Source: JBFHES01 sp041584015 (GTDB taxonomy: Bacteria; Bacteroidota; Bacteroidia; Bacteroidales; M50B96). Taken from it: a DNA stretch of 19,041 nt. Made by a program: the position numbers and the translations under genes. The stretch is from contig JBFHES010000060.1 of NCBI GenBank assembly GCA_041584015.1, positions 1-19,041 on the forward strand, written 5' to 3'. Each line of letters starts with the position of its first letter. Position 1 is the first letter of the stretch. This document shows positions 1 through 6,255 of this stretch, piece by piece. Under the pieces are notes generated by a model. The model saw only the letters and a list, made by a program, of their open reading frames with translations. It did not search any database and was not told where the DNA came from.

Positions 1-333
1 AGGGATTGAGATTCGCTATGTTATTTCTTTTAGAATTCGAATTGGCCAATGAGCGAAATGAAACTGAACAATTTTAAATAGCTCGTTGCTTATTCCAAGC
101 TTATGCAACAACTATATCATGTCTTCGCCCCTCGCAAATATATTCTTGGAAAGCGCAATGTTAAGAACCAAATAAAGATAAAAACGTTATAGTGGAGAAC
201 CCGTTACAAACAAACCTTTAAGTAAACTCCAGACGTCATTTACAGCGTAATAAAACAATGTTGTGTAGGATGTTAATTTATGAAGAACGGGAAGAATTTA
301 ACGTAACTTTGACGAGTATTTTGATACCGATAT
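1..333. other. Gene-free leader region upstream of the PAS gene
   Basis: I see no convincing gene here. All three forward frames close within the first 80 bases, so an upstream gene could at most contribute a short tail, such as the open stretch ending with TAA at 75-77. The rest is AT-rich and non-coding, apart from a candidate promoter at 304-311. Confidence 0.5.
304..311 (+). promoter_or_regulatory. Candidate -7 promoter element (TAACTTTG) for the PAS gene
   Basis: TAACTTTG matches the Bacteroidota sigma-A -7 consensus TAnnTTTG and lies 22 bases before the ATG at 334. I see no good TTG at the -33 position, so the call rests on the -7 match and its location. Confidence 0.45.
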
Positions 334-1074
334 ATGATTGCTAAAATTAAAAATAACAAAGCACTGCGTGTTACCATGCTCTACATGGTATGCGGCTTTT
401 TATGGATACTGCTGAGCGACGAGCTACTGTTTAGTTTCACGAAAGACCCAGAGACCTTAATCAAAATTGAAAATTATAAAGGATGGTTTTTCGTTGCATC
501 TTCAGGCTTACTTATTTATGTGCTCATCAATAAGCAACTCTCTAAGCTTTCCATGGCTAACGAGTCGCTTGAGCTGGCTAAAACAAAATATCAGACCATT
601 TTTACACAGGCCGCTGATGCCATATTCGAAGGAAATATTAAAGGTGACTTTATTGGCGCTAATCAGGCTGCCTGTAATTTATCAGGATACATGGAGAAAG
701 AATTGCTGGAAATGAATATGGTTGACTTATTCTCCATGCAACAGCTTTCTACCAAGCCACTATTGTATGACGAACTTAATCAGGGTAAGTCGATTATTAG
801 TGAGCGTGATTTACGCACTAAGTCAGGCGAAAACATTCCGGTAGAAATGCATTCGAAAAAAACCTATGACAATAAGTATATTGCTGTGGTTCGTAACATT
901 AGCTCACAAAGAGAGCAACAGCTAAAATTAAAAGAGTTGGTGCGTGAGCGCACTTCGGATTTAGAACACAAAAACAAACAGCTGGAGCGCATGAATGAAG
1001 TGTTCGTAGGGCGAGAATTCCGCATAAAAGAACTGCGCGAAAAAATAAGAGAATTGAAGAAATCAGAGGAATAG
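334..1074 (+). CDS. Membrane-anchored PAS-domain protein with coiled-coil tail and no output domain
   Basis: This 246-residue protein is probably a membrane-bound sensor or scaffold. Two hydrophobic segments (about residues 12-35 and 50-66) flank a short loop of about 15 residues. A single PAS fold follows at about 83-192, with the usual start (YQTIF..AADAIFEG) and a GxFIGANQAAC core. From about 195 to the end there is a charged coiled coil. No histidine kinase, GGDEF, EAL or HTH domain is present, although two TMs plus PAS is a common front end of histidine kinases. The last 45 residues closely match the end of the multi-PAS protein at 6256-8418, including the shared string GREFRIKELR. The start is the first ATG after a TAnnTTTG element. 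The ligand and partner are unknown. It could be a sensor whose kinase was lost, but the conserved tail argues for a functional stand-alone protein. Confidence 0.8.
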   Translation: MIAKIKNNKALRVTMLYMVCGFLWILLSDELLFSFTKDPETLIKIENYKGWFFVASSGLLIYVLINKQLSKLSMANESLELAKTKYQTIFTQAADAIFEGNIKGDFIGANQAACNLSGYMEKELLEMNMVDLFSMQQLSTKPLLYDELNQGKSIISERDLRTKSGENIPVEMHSKKTYDNKYIAVVRNISSQREQQLKLKELVRERTSDLEHKNKQLERMNEVFVGREFRIKELREKIRELKKSEE

Positions 1075-1105
1075 AATTAAGCTGTAAACTGCGCTAAACA
1101 AAGCG

Positions 1106-1141
1106 GCTCAGAAACCGACTTCATAAAATCGATTCCTGAGC
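1106..1141. terminator. Possible hairpin between convergent genes
   Basis: GCTCAG (1106-1111) pairs with CTGAGC (1136-1141). Further pairing inside, with two mismatches, leaves a loop near 1119-1128. It sits between the convergent PAS and OsmC genes. No T-run follows directly on either side, so termination is only a suggestion from position. Confidence 0.3.
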
Positions 1142-1178
1142 ACGCATCACCATCTATCAATCTATCGCATGAAAACGA

Positions 1179-1634
1179 TTAAACAAGTTCTGTTTTTTTC
1201 ACTTTAGTTTCCACAACAATCGGGGTCTCATGTTTCAAGTTATCACTTACCGGACAACGATCGCAAACTGCCTTTTTCCAAGCTTCAAGGGTTTCTGGAC
1301 TTGCATCGCAATCAGGACGTAGAATAACTTTGATTCCTTTGTAACCGGCTCTTTCGTCATATGATTGACCAAATAAACGAGCAGGATTTAAATCACCTAC
1401 AATATCAATTTGAATCGACTTTAATTCAAATTTCATTTCATTGGCCACAATATGCGCCATAACGTTAAGGCATCCGGCAAAGGCAGCTAATACAAATTCA
1501 ACCGGGTTGGCTCCTGTATCAGTACCACCAAGGTCTGCAGGTTCATCAACAACCAATTCGAAGTTTCTTGCTTTAACAATTGTTTTTGTTGGGTTTTCAC
1601 TAGTTGCTCGTACCCTAAATCTCAAATCTGACAT
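1179..1634 (-). CDS. OsmC/Ohr-family peroxide-handling protein
   Basis: This 151-residue protein has the length and layout of the OsmC/Ohr family, cytoplasmic thiol peroxidases that reduce organic hydroperoxides or related oxidants. The two expected redox cysteines are visible: Cys55 in AFAGCLNVMA, and Cys127 in CDRCPVSDNL, the family's C-P-V-S/T motif. Cys124 makes a CxxC with Cys127, which is less usual. The N-terminal beta strands and the GGTDTGANPVEF loop before the first Cys are typical. The start is supported by AAGGAT just before the ATG and by a TATGTTTG promoter element 28 bases upstream. It is divergent from a Crp/Fnr-type regulator. Whether it is OsmC, Ohr or the YhfA-like subgroup cannot be decided from sequence alone. 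Confidence 0.88.
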   Translation of the reverse strand: MSDLRFRVRATSENPTKTIVKARNFELVVDEPADLGGTDTGANPVEFVLAAFAGCLNVMAHIVANEMKFELKSIQIDIVGDLNPARLFGQSYDERAGYKGIKVILRPDCDASPETLEAWKKAVCDRCPVSDNLKHETPIVVETKVKKTELV

Positions 1635-1661
1635 ATCCTTATTCTTAAAATTTAATCCTTA

Positions 1662-1669
1662 CAAACATA
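1662..1669 (-). promoter_or_regulatory. Candidate -7 element (TATGTTTG) for the OsmC gene
   Basis: On the minus strand this reads TATGTTTG, a full match to TAnnTTTG, 28 bases upstream of the OsmC start. I see no clear TTG at -33. It lies in the 175-base divergent spacer shared with the Crp/Fnr gene, where a regulator could bind. Confidence 0.45.
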
Positions 1670-1749
1670 TTTAGATAAGTGCTGCTTAAGAGCATTTTTA
1701 ATAAGTAGTGTTTCATTGCATGTGTTGCTATTTTTCAGGCTTAATGGTG

Positions 1750-1757
1750 TAAATTTG
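1750..1757 (+). promoter_or_regulatory. Candidate -7 element (TAAATTTG) for the Crp/Fnr gene
   Basis: TAAATTTG fits TAnnTTTG. A GTTG at 1724-1727 lies 22 bases upstream, slightly longer than the usual spacing of about 19-21 to the -33 TTG. The start codon follows about 50 bases downstream. Confidence 0.5.
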
Positions 1758-1809
1758 CATCCTAAAATTTTAATTATTCTGAGTAAAATCCTTTTGAGTG
1801 TAGCGAATA

Positions 1810-2508
1810 ATGTTAGAGCAATTTCTTATAAATAAACAAAGCCACAACGAACAATTGGTGAGTGCTGCAGAGTGTTTCGAAAAACTAACTGATCAGGAAA
1901 AAGAACGCCTGCTAAACAATAGAACCGAGATTGTATTTGAGAAAGGGGAAACCATCATTAAACAAGGATTTATTGCCAGTCATATTTTGTTTCTTGAAAC
2001 AGGCATGGCAAAGCTCGACATCCTTAATGATAACCGTTTATCAACGGTGAGCATTATTCCTCCACAATCTTTCATTGGCATCATCTGTTCCTTTGCCAGC
2101 AAACATCTCGACTTTTCATCAACAGCATTAGAGCGATCTACCATTAGCCTGATAAACATGAATACCTTTGAGGATTTAGTGAAACAGAACGGCGAATTTG
2201 CCTGCTCAGTTATTAAGCACATGTCGGCCATTACCAACAAGTTGGTTCATCACATTTCGCGCTTTGGAACCAAAAACATAGATGGTGCTTTGTCTATCCT
2301 ATTATTAGACTTTGCCAAAGTTTACGGCAGCGACAGTTTTGTGCTTCCAATAACACGCAAGGAAATGGCTTCAATGCTAAACTACTCAAAGGAGAGCGTG
2401 ATTCATACTTTATCAAAATTTAACAAGGAACAGATTATTGAGGTTTCTGAGAAACACATTAAATTAATTGATAGAGCTAAGCTTGAACAAATATCAATTA
2501 CAGGATAA
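1810..2508 (+). CDS. Crp/Fnr-family transcription regulator
   Basis: This 232-residue protein has the usual Crp/Fnr order. The cyclic-nucleotide-binding-type beta roll spans about residues 35-125 (FEKGETIIKQGFIASHILFL at its front), the long dimer helix about 126-155, and the winged helix-turn-helix about 178-222. The recognition region is ITRKEMASMLNYSKESVIHTL. The three cysteines (22, 93, 132) are scattered and do not form the N-terminal Fnr iron-sulfur cluster motif, so it is not a classical oxygen-sensing Fnr. I cannot tell which ligand, if any, it binds. It is divergent from the OsmC gene, which makes local control of that gene plausible but unproven. A DUF6155-like gene follows after 48 bases. 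Confidence 0.9.
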   Translation: MLEQFLINKQSHNEQLVSAAECFEKLTDQEKERLLNNRTEIVFEKGETIIKQGFIASHILFLETGMAKLDILNDNRLSTVSIIPPQSFIGIICSFASKHLDFSSTALERSTISLINMNTFEDLVKQNGEFACSVIKHMSAITNKLVHHISRFGTKNIDGALSILLLDFAKVYGSDSFVLPITRKEMASMLNYSKESVIHTLSKFNKEQIIEVSEKHIKLIDRAKLEQISITG

Positions 2509-2556
2509 TGAGTACATTCGGAACTTGAATAGAAGAGTTCGACTAAGAAAGCCTGC

Positions 2557-3069
2557 ATGAGCAAACGAGAATTTAAGAAATATATTGGAGCCTTAACCAA
2601 ACAACAACTACAAGAGCAGATTACCGATTTATATGATCGCTTTAAGGATGTGAAGCAATATTACAACTTTGCTTTTAACCCGAACGAAGAAAAGCTACTC
2701 GAAGAGTGTAAGTTTAAAATTGGCAAGGAATACTTTCCGGTTAACCGAAGGAAGGCAAAAGCTCGCAGGTCTGTAGCACAAAAGTTCATTAAACATTTTA
2801 AAACGCTGGGCGTGGAACCTTTGCTCATTGCTGAAGTAATGCTCTACAATATTGAGATTGCACAGGCTTATGCTGCCAATAAAATTATTAAACAAGACTC
2901 CTTTTTTGTGAGCATGTTAAAATCCTATAGTGAAGCCACTGTATACATCCACGAAAACGGCTTGCTTAAAACCTACCAGGAGCGTCTGGATAAAATTACG
3001 ATGGAAGCTGTGGAGCAGGACTGGTTTAACAAGGATGGGTTTGAGCGTATACAAAATGAAATTGTATAG
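2557..3069 (+). CDS. DUF6155-like protein of unknown function
   Basis: This is a 170-residue, charged, soluble protein without signal peptide or TM segment. Its opening (MSKREFKKYI...LTKQQLQEQI) and the central EYFPVNRRKAKARRSVAQKF stretch match what I remember of DUF6155 proteins, which occur in Bacteroidota and Firmicutes. That assignment is from memory. No enzymatic motif is apparent. The conserved basic patch around residues 60-80 could contact nucleic acid or another acidic partner, which is inference only. It lies 48 bases after the Crp/Fnr gene on the same strand and may be co-transcribed. The DEAD-box helicase downstream has its own promoter. Confidence 0.7.
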   Translation: MSKREFKKYIGALTKQQLQEQITDLYDRFKDVKQYYNFAFNPNEEKLLEECKFKIGKEYFPVNRRKAKARRSVAQKFIKHFKTLGVEPLLIAEVMLYNIEIAQAYAANKIIKQDSFFVSMLKSYSEATVYIHENGLLKTYQERLDKITMEAVEQDWFNKDGFERIQNEIV

Positions 3070-3141
3070 CCCTTCTTGCAGCGCCTGACTTTTATTTGCA
3101 GCACAATCATCGCAAACAGCAATCAATTAACATACTTACAT

Positions 3142-3149
3142 TACCTTTG
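3142..3149 (+). promoter_or_regulatory. -7 element (TACCTTTG) abutting the helicase start codon
   Basis: TACCTTTG matches TAnnTTTG exactly and ends only four bases before the ATG at 3154. If used, transcription would begin at or very near the start codon, giving a leaderless or nearly leaderless mRNA. No clear -33 TTG is visible. Confidence 0.45.
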
Positions 3150-3153
3150 CACC

Positions 3154-4470
3154 ATGGCATTTACAGAAACAAATCAGCAAGAAATAATAAAGAATCTTGG
3201 CTTTAAGCAACTTAATGAGATTCAAAACTCAATGATGCAGGCTGCTCCAATGCACAGCAACATTTTGCTCCTGGCGCCCACAGGTAGTGGAAAAACTGTA
3301 GCTTATCTCATGAGTCTGCTACCTAAGCTAAAACAAAAAGCCGGTGTTCAGGTATTAATCCTCGCTCCCACGCGAGAGTTGGTATTACAGATTGAAAGTG
3401 TCATTAAGCAGATGAAGCTTTTATTCAAAGTAAACGCCTGTTATGGTGGTCATGCCTTTAGTGTGGAGCGCAAAAACTTTTCAACGGCACCGGCTATTTT
3501 GGTTGGCACACCGGGTAGAATTCAGGATCACATGCAACGCCAGACTTTTGATGCCGGCTCAATTACGCATATTGTTTTCGATGAATTTGACAAATCACTT
3601 GAATTCGGATTCTCAAACCAGATGGAATTTATTGCCAATGAGATTGAGAACAGAAGCGGCCAGATTCTGGTATCGGCAACACAAAACATTGAAGTGCCTG
3701 CCTATTTAAATATGGCTAACTTACATACCATTGATTTCACCAACGAAGAATCAGGCGAACTCACCCTTCAACAATTTCTGGTAACCAAGGACGAAAAGCC
3801 AGAGGGACTCATTCGTTTGCTTACCAATTTAAAGGAGAATGAAAATGCAATTGTATTTGTAAATCATCGCGATGCCTGCGACAGAATTAGTGAATACATG
3901 GATTTTCAGGGTGCAGCCTATTCAATTTTCCATGGAGGATTAGAGCAGGACAAACGTGAGCTGGAGCTCTGCAAGTTCAGAAACGGCAGCTCTCAAATCT
4001 TAATTGCCACAGATATTGCAGCTCGAGGCATCGACATTCCAGATTTGGATTATGTAATCCATTATCAAATGCCACCACAAGAAAATGTGTTCATTCACCG
4101 CAATGGGCGAACAGCCAGAATGAAAGCATCAGGCACAAGCATTCTCGTTCGCACCAATCTTGATAAATTGCCAAGCTACTTATCAGAGGAACCTGAAAAT
4201 TTTAATTGGCAGGACGGATTACTAATGTCTAAACCAACTATGCTTACACTATATATTAGCAAAGGCAAAAAAGACAAGGTGAATAAAATTGATTTGGTTG
4301 GTTTTTTCCTTCAGTTTGATTTTATGAAAAAAGAAGATCTTGGATTAATTGAGATAAAAGATTATTCAGCGTACGTAGCAGTTAGTAGTAACAAATGCAG
4401 CCAATTACTTAAAGCTGCACGAAACAAAAAGATCAAAAATAAATCTGCCAAAATAGAAATTGCGCGCTAG
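3154..4470 (+). CDS. dbpA: DEAD-box ATP-dependent RNA helicase, DbpA-like
   Basis: This is an ATP-dependent RNA helicase. In E. coli, DbpA acts in large ribosomal subunit assembly by binding 23S rRNA through its C-terminal domain. Starting at the ATG at 3154 (438 residues), the motifs run in order: Q-motif region about 15-25, APTGSGKT 41-48 (motif I), PTRELVLQ 72-79, TPGR 119-122, DEFD 143-146 (motif II, with Phe in place of the Ala of DEAD), SAT 174-176, ATDIAARGIDIP 285-296 and HRNGRTAR 315-322. The last 75 residues (about 363-437) resemble the DbpA RNA-binding domain, including GxFLQFDFMKKEDLGLIEI. An in-frame TTG at 3076 would add 26 residues, but they lie outside the family's normal N-terminus and upstream of the promoter element, so I rejected that start. 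The Phe in motif II is conservative enough that activity is likely retained. Confidence 0.88.
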   Translation: MAFTETNQQEIIKNLGFKQLNEIQNSMMQAAPMHSNILLLAPTGSGKTVAYLMSLLPKLKQKAGVQVLILAPTRELVLQIESVIKQMKLLFKVNACYGGHAFSVERKNFSTAPAILVGTPGRIQDHMQRQTFDAGSITHIVFDEFDKSLEFGFSNQMEFIANEIENRSGQILVSATQNIEVPAYLNMANLHTIDFTNEESGELTLQQFLVTKDEKPEGLIRLLTNLKENENAIVFVNHRDACDRISEYMDFQGAAYSIFHGGLEQDKRELELCKFRNGSSQILIATDIAARGIDIPDLDYVIHYQMPPQENVFIHRNGRTARMKASGTSILVRTNLDKLPSYLSEEPENFNWQDGLLMSKPTMLTLYISKGKKDKVNKIDLVGFFLQFDFMKKEDLGLIEIKDYSAYVAVSSNKCSQLLKAARNKKIKNKSAKIEIAR

Positions 4471-4561
4471 TTACGCTGAACACGATTGCTAATTTATGGT
4501 TAGACGTATGTAATACTATAGGCAAACAAACGTTTTAGAGCAAGACATAAAACCAAGGAAC

Positions 4562-4819
4562 ATGAGCGACACAAATGGTATCATTAGAATATATTCAGGA
4601 CAGGAAGTAACTGTACTCTTTCTGAAAGGCGAATTAGAAAAACATGGCATTGCAACAATGATGAAAAATGATTTCCAATCGGGAATCACCGCAGGTTTTG
4701 GCGGCGGATTAAGCGAAACGATCGATTTATTTATTGAGGAAAATGATTTGGCAAAGGCTGAACCAATCCTTACCGCTTTCATCAAAGATTTGGAAAATAA
4801 CAATAAAACGAATGAGTAA
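4562..4819 (+). CDS. Small DUF2007-like protein (putative signal-transducing protein)
   Basis: This 85-residue acidic protein has the compact ferredoxin-like pattern of DUF2007 proteins. It opens with a strand (IIRIYSGQEVTVLFLKGELE), then a helix that precedes GIATMMKNDFQSG. A glycine-rich turn (AGFGGGLSE) is followed by the typical IDLFIEENDLAKAEPIL ending. Family members are annotated as putative signal-transducing proteins, and the biochemical role is not established. The start is well supported by AAGGA about five bases before the ATG. It lies 91 bases after the helicase gene on the same strand. No membrane segment or catalytic motif is visible. Confidence 0.75.
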   Translation: MSDTNGIIRIYSGQEVTVLFLKGELEKHGIATMMKNDFQSGITAGFGGGLSETIDLFIEENDLAKAEPILTAFIKDLENNNKTNE

Positions 4820-4900
4820 CAATCGAGCTTACCTATACCAATAAGCAGGTTTATTACATCATTCAGGAAGCACATTTGCGCAATTCTTAATCGTTAGCAG

Positions 4901-4969
4901 TATCCAGTAAGGATACAACCAGCTGTTTCATTGTTCCATCAGATGGTATCCTTCAACGGGTGCTTTTTT
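4901..4969 (+). promoter_or_regulatory. Mutually exclusive hairpins followed by a T-run
   Basis: TATCC (4901-4905) can pair with GGATA (4911-4915), or GGATAC with its flanking AA (4909-4916) can pair with GTATCCTT (4946-4953). The two pairings exclude each other. Six Ts follow at 4964-4969, ten bases past the second stem. This could be a weak terminator for the small upstream gene or part of an attenuator or small RNA. Only the pairing potential is seen directly. Confidence 0.3.
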
Positions 4970-5064
4970 AGGAGCTATCAAGCTCACTAACTAAAAGCCA
5001 AGCCGAACCATACAACTTTATTATCTTACGTTAGTAATTACTTTCTTTATCAAAAACGATTTGC

Positions 5065-5072
5065 TATATTTA
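5065..5072 (+). promoter_or_regulatory. Candidate -7 element (TATATTTA) upstream of cheR
   Basis: TATATTTA differs from TAnnTTTG only in the last base. It lies about 130 bases upstream of the preferred cheR start at 5206, which would give a fairly long leader. No clear -33 TTG is visible. Confidence 0.3.
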
Positions 5073-5205
5073 CACATGTGCCAACTACTTGCACGCAACA
5101 AACATTAACAATACACACTGGTTTTATCCTTTAACTATTTTGATAAGTCCAGATCAAATCAACTGCTGGCAACACAGGTTGACAAACCTAAAAACCGATG
5201 ATAAA

Positions 5206-6036
5206 ATGTTAAGTAAAACCCATTCGGACATACTTGAATATTTAATGCTGAAGAGTGGATTGGATTTTAGAGGTTACCGAGTCTCAATGCTTGAGCGCCG
5301 CATGCAAAGGCGTATCTCGAAAACCCAATGTTCCACGATAGAAGAATACCTTGTTTACTTAAAAACCCATGATACCGAAATTAAAGAACTGATAAATGTT
5401 TTTACCATAAACGTAAGCAGCTTTTTTAGAGACCCACTTACATTTGAGTATGTAGGAAAAATAATATATCCACAAATTTGTGAACAAAAGAAGCTCAATA
5501 AGGAACAAGAACTAAAAATATGGTCGCTGGGCTGTTCCTATGGTGAGGAGCCGTACACCTTTGCCATGCTGTTTAATGAAATTAAAAGAAAAGACACGGC
5601 CCCACTGAAAATACAGATTACAGCTACCGACATTGACACAGATGCCATTGAAAATGCGCAAATCGGCAGGTATAAACTAATAAGCATGGAGCACATCAAA
5701 TATGACTACCTGCAAAAATACTTTCAATTGGATGGTTCCGATTTTGTACTTAACAATAAGGTAAAGCAGATGGTTAATTTCACCTTTCATAACATACTCG
5801 ATCCCAACCAGGACAATATAAATGTGACCAAAGAACAGTATGATGTAATCAGTTGCAGAAACCTTTTAATATACTTTGAGCAAGCTTATCAGGAACGAAT
5901 ATTCAACACCTTATACCAATCATTAAAGCCCAACGGTTATTTAATATTAGGGGAAGCAGAGGTACCAACCACACCCCATCACCAGAAGTTTATTAAAGTA
6001 AATAATTGTTGTAAAATTTATCAAAAAATTAGTTAA
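5206..6036 (+). CDS. cheR: CheR-type protein-glutamate methyltransferase
   Basis: CheR proteins use S-adenosylmethionine to methylate glutamates on chemoreceptors. With the ATG at 5206 the protein is 276 residues, the usual CheR size. The helical N-terminal domain (about 1-75) ends in NVSSFFRDP, the expected CheR motif. The SAM-binding motif is WSLGCSYGEEPYTFAM (about 106-121), with Tyr where many homologues have Thr after GCS. Next come ATDIDTDAIENA (about 140-151), DVISCRNLLIYF (about 213-224) and the final LKPNGYLILGEAE (about 240-252). An in-frame TTG at 5089 would add 39 residues with no family match, so I preferred 5206. There is no receptor, cheB, cheA or cheW in the window. It is followed by the multi-PAS gene at 6256. 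In Bacteroidota, stand-alone CheR often has a role other than classical chemotaxis, so the true substrate is open. Confidence 0.88.
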   Translation: MLSKTHSDILEYLMLKSGLDFRGYRVSMLERRMQRRISKTQCSTIEEYLVYLKTHDTEIKELINVFTINVSSFFRDPLTFEYVGKIIYPQICEQKKLNKEQELKIWSLGCSYGEEPYTFAMLFNEIKRKDTAPLKIQITATDIDTDAIENAQIGRYKLISMEHIKYDYLQKYFQLDGSDFVLNNKVKQMVNFTFHNILDPNQDNINVTKEQYDVISCRNLLIYFEQAYQERIFNTLYQSLKPNGYLILGEAEVPTTPHHQKFIKVNNCCKIYQKIS

Positions 6037-6046
6037 TTTGAAACAC

Positions 6047-6086
6047 GTTCATCTATGAGGGGGAATCTAAAAACATGAACATTTTT
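6047..6086 (+). terminator. Weak candidate terminator after cheR
   Basis: GTTCAT (6047-6052) pairs with ATGAAC (6075-6080) and is followed by ATTTTT. The stem is only six base pairs and the loop is 22 bases, so this is a weak candidate judged mostly by its place just after the cheR stop. Confidence 0.25.
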
Positions 6087-6098
6087 GAAGACAGTTAA
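6075..6098 (+). other. Tiny ORF resembling the start of the downstream PAS protein
   Basis: An ATG opens a seven-residue reading frame, MNIFEDS, then TAA. The multi-PAS protein that begins at 6256 starts MNLFENS. In the next frame the following bases read on as a short charged peptide containing SENIELKLK, loosely like the coiled coil of the real protein. It may be a decayed duplicate of the gene's start, a leader peptide, or chance. Confidence 0.25.
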
Positions 6099-6255
6099 TT
6101 GGAGATTAAACAGTGAAAACATTGAACTAAAGTTGAAGGGCTACACATAACAAGCTAGCATTAGTACACTAGCATTTAATGTCATTTGCAGCATCTGTGA
6201 AAAAACATGCAAATAAATATGAACAAAAGCTAAACAGATAAAAGCCATTTTCCAC

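Noticed and set aside
143..146. DEFD in place of DEAD (residues 143-146 of the helicase at 3154-4470) as a sign of an inactive helicase
   Set aside because: The acidic residues that bind Mg-ATP are kept and all other motifs are intact, so loss of activity is not implied.
4516..4875. Minus-strand open frame of 119 codons over the DUF2007-like gene
   Set aside because: It covers the better-supported plus-strand gene, which has a good ribosome-binding site and family match. The antisense product has no recognisable features.
6154..6176. Direct repeat CTAGCATT twice, 14 bases apart, overlapping a small palindrome
   Set aside because: Only eight bases, in an AT-rich spacer, and without a nearby regulator. 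It could be an operator but also chance.
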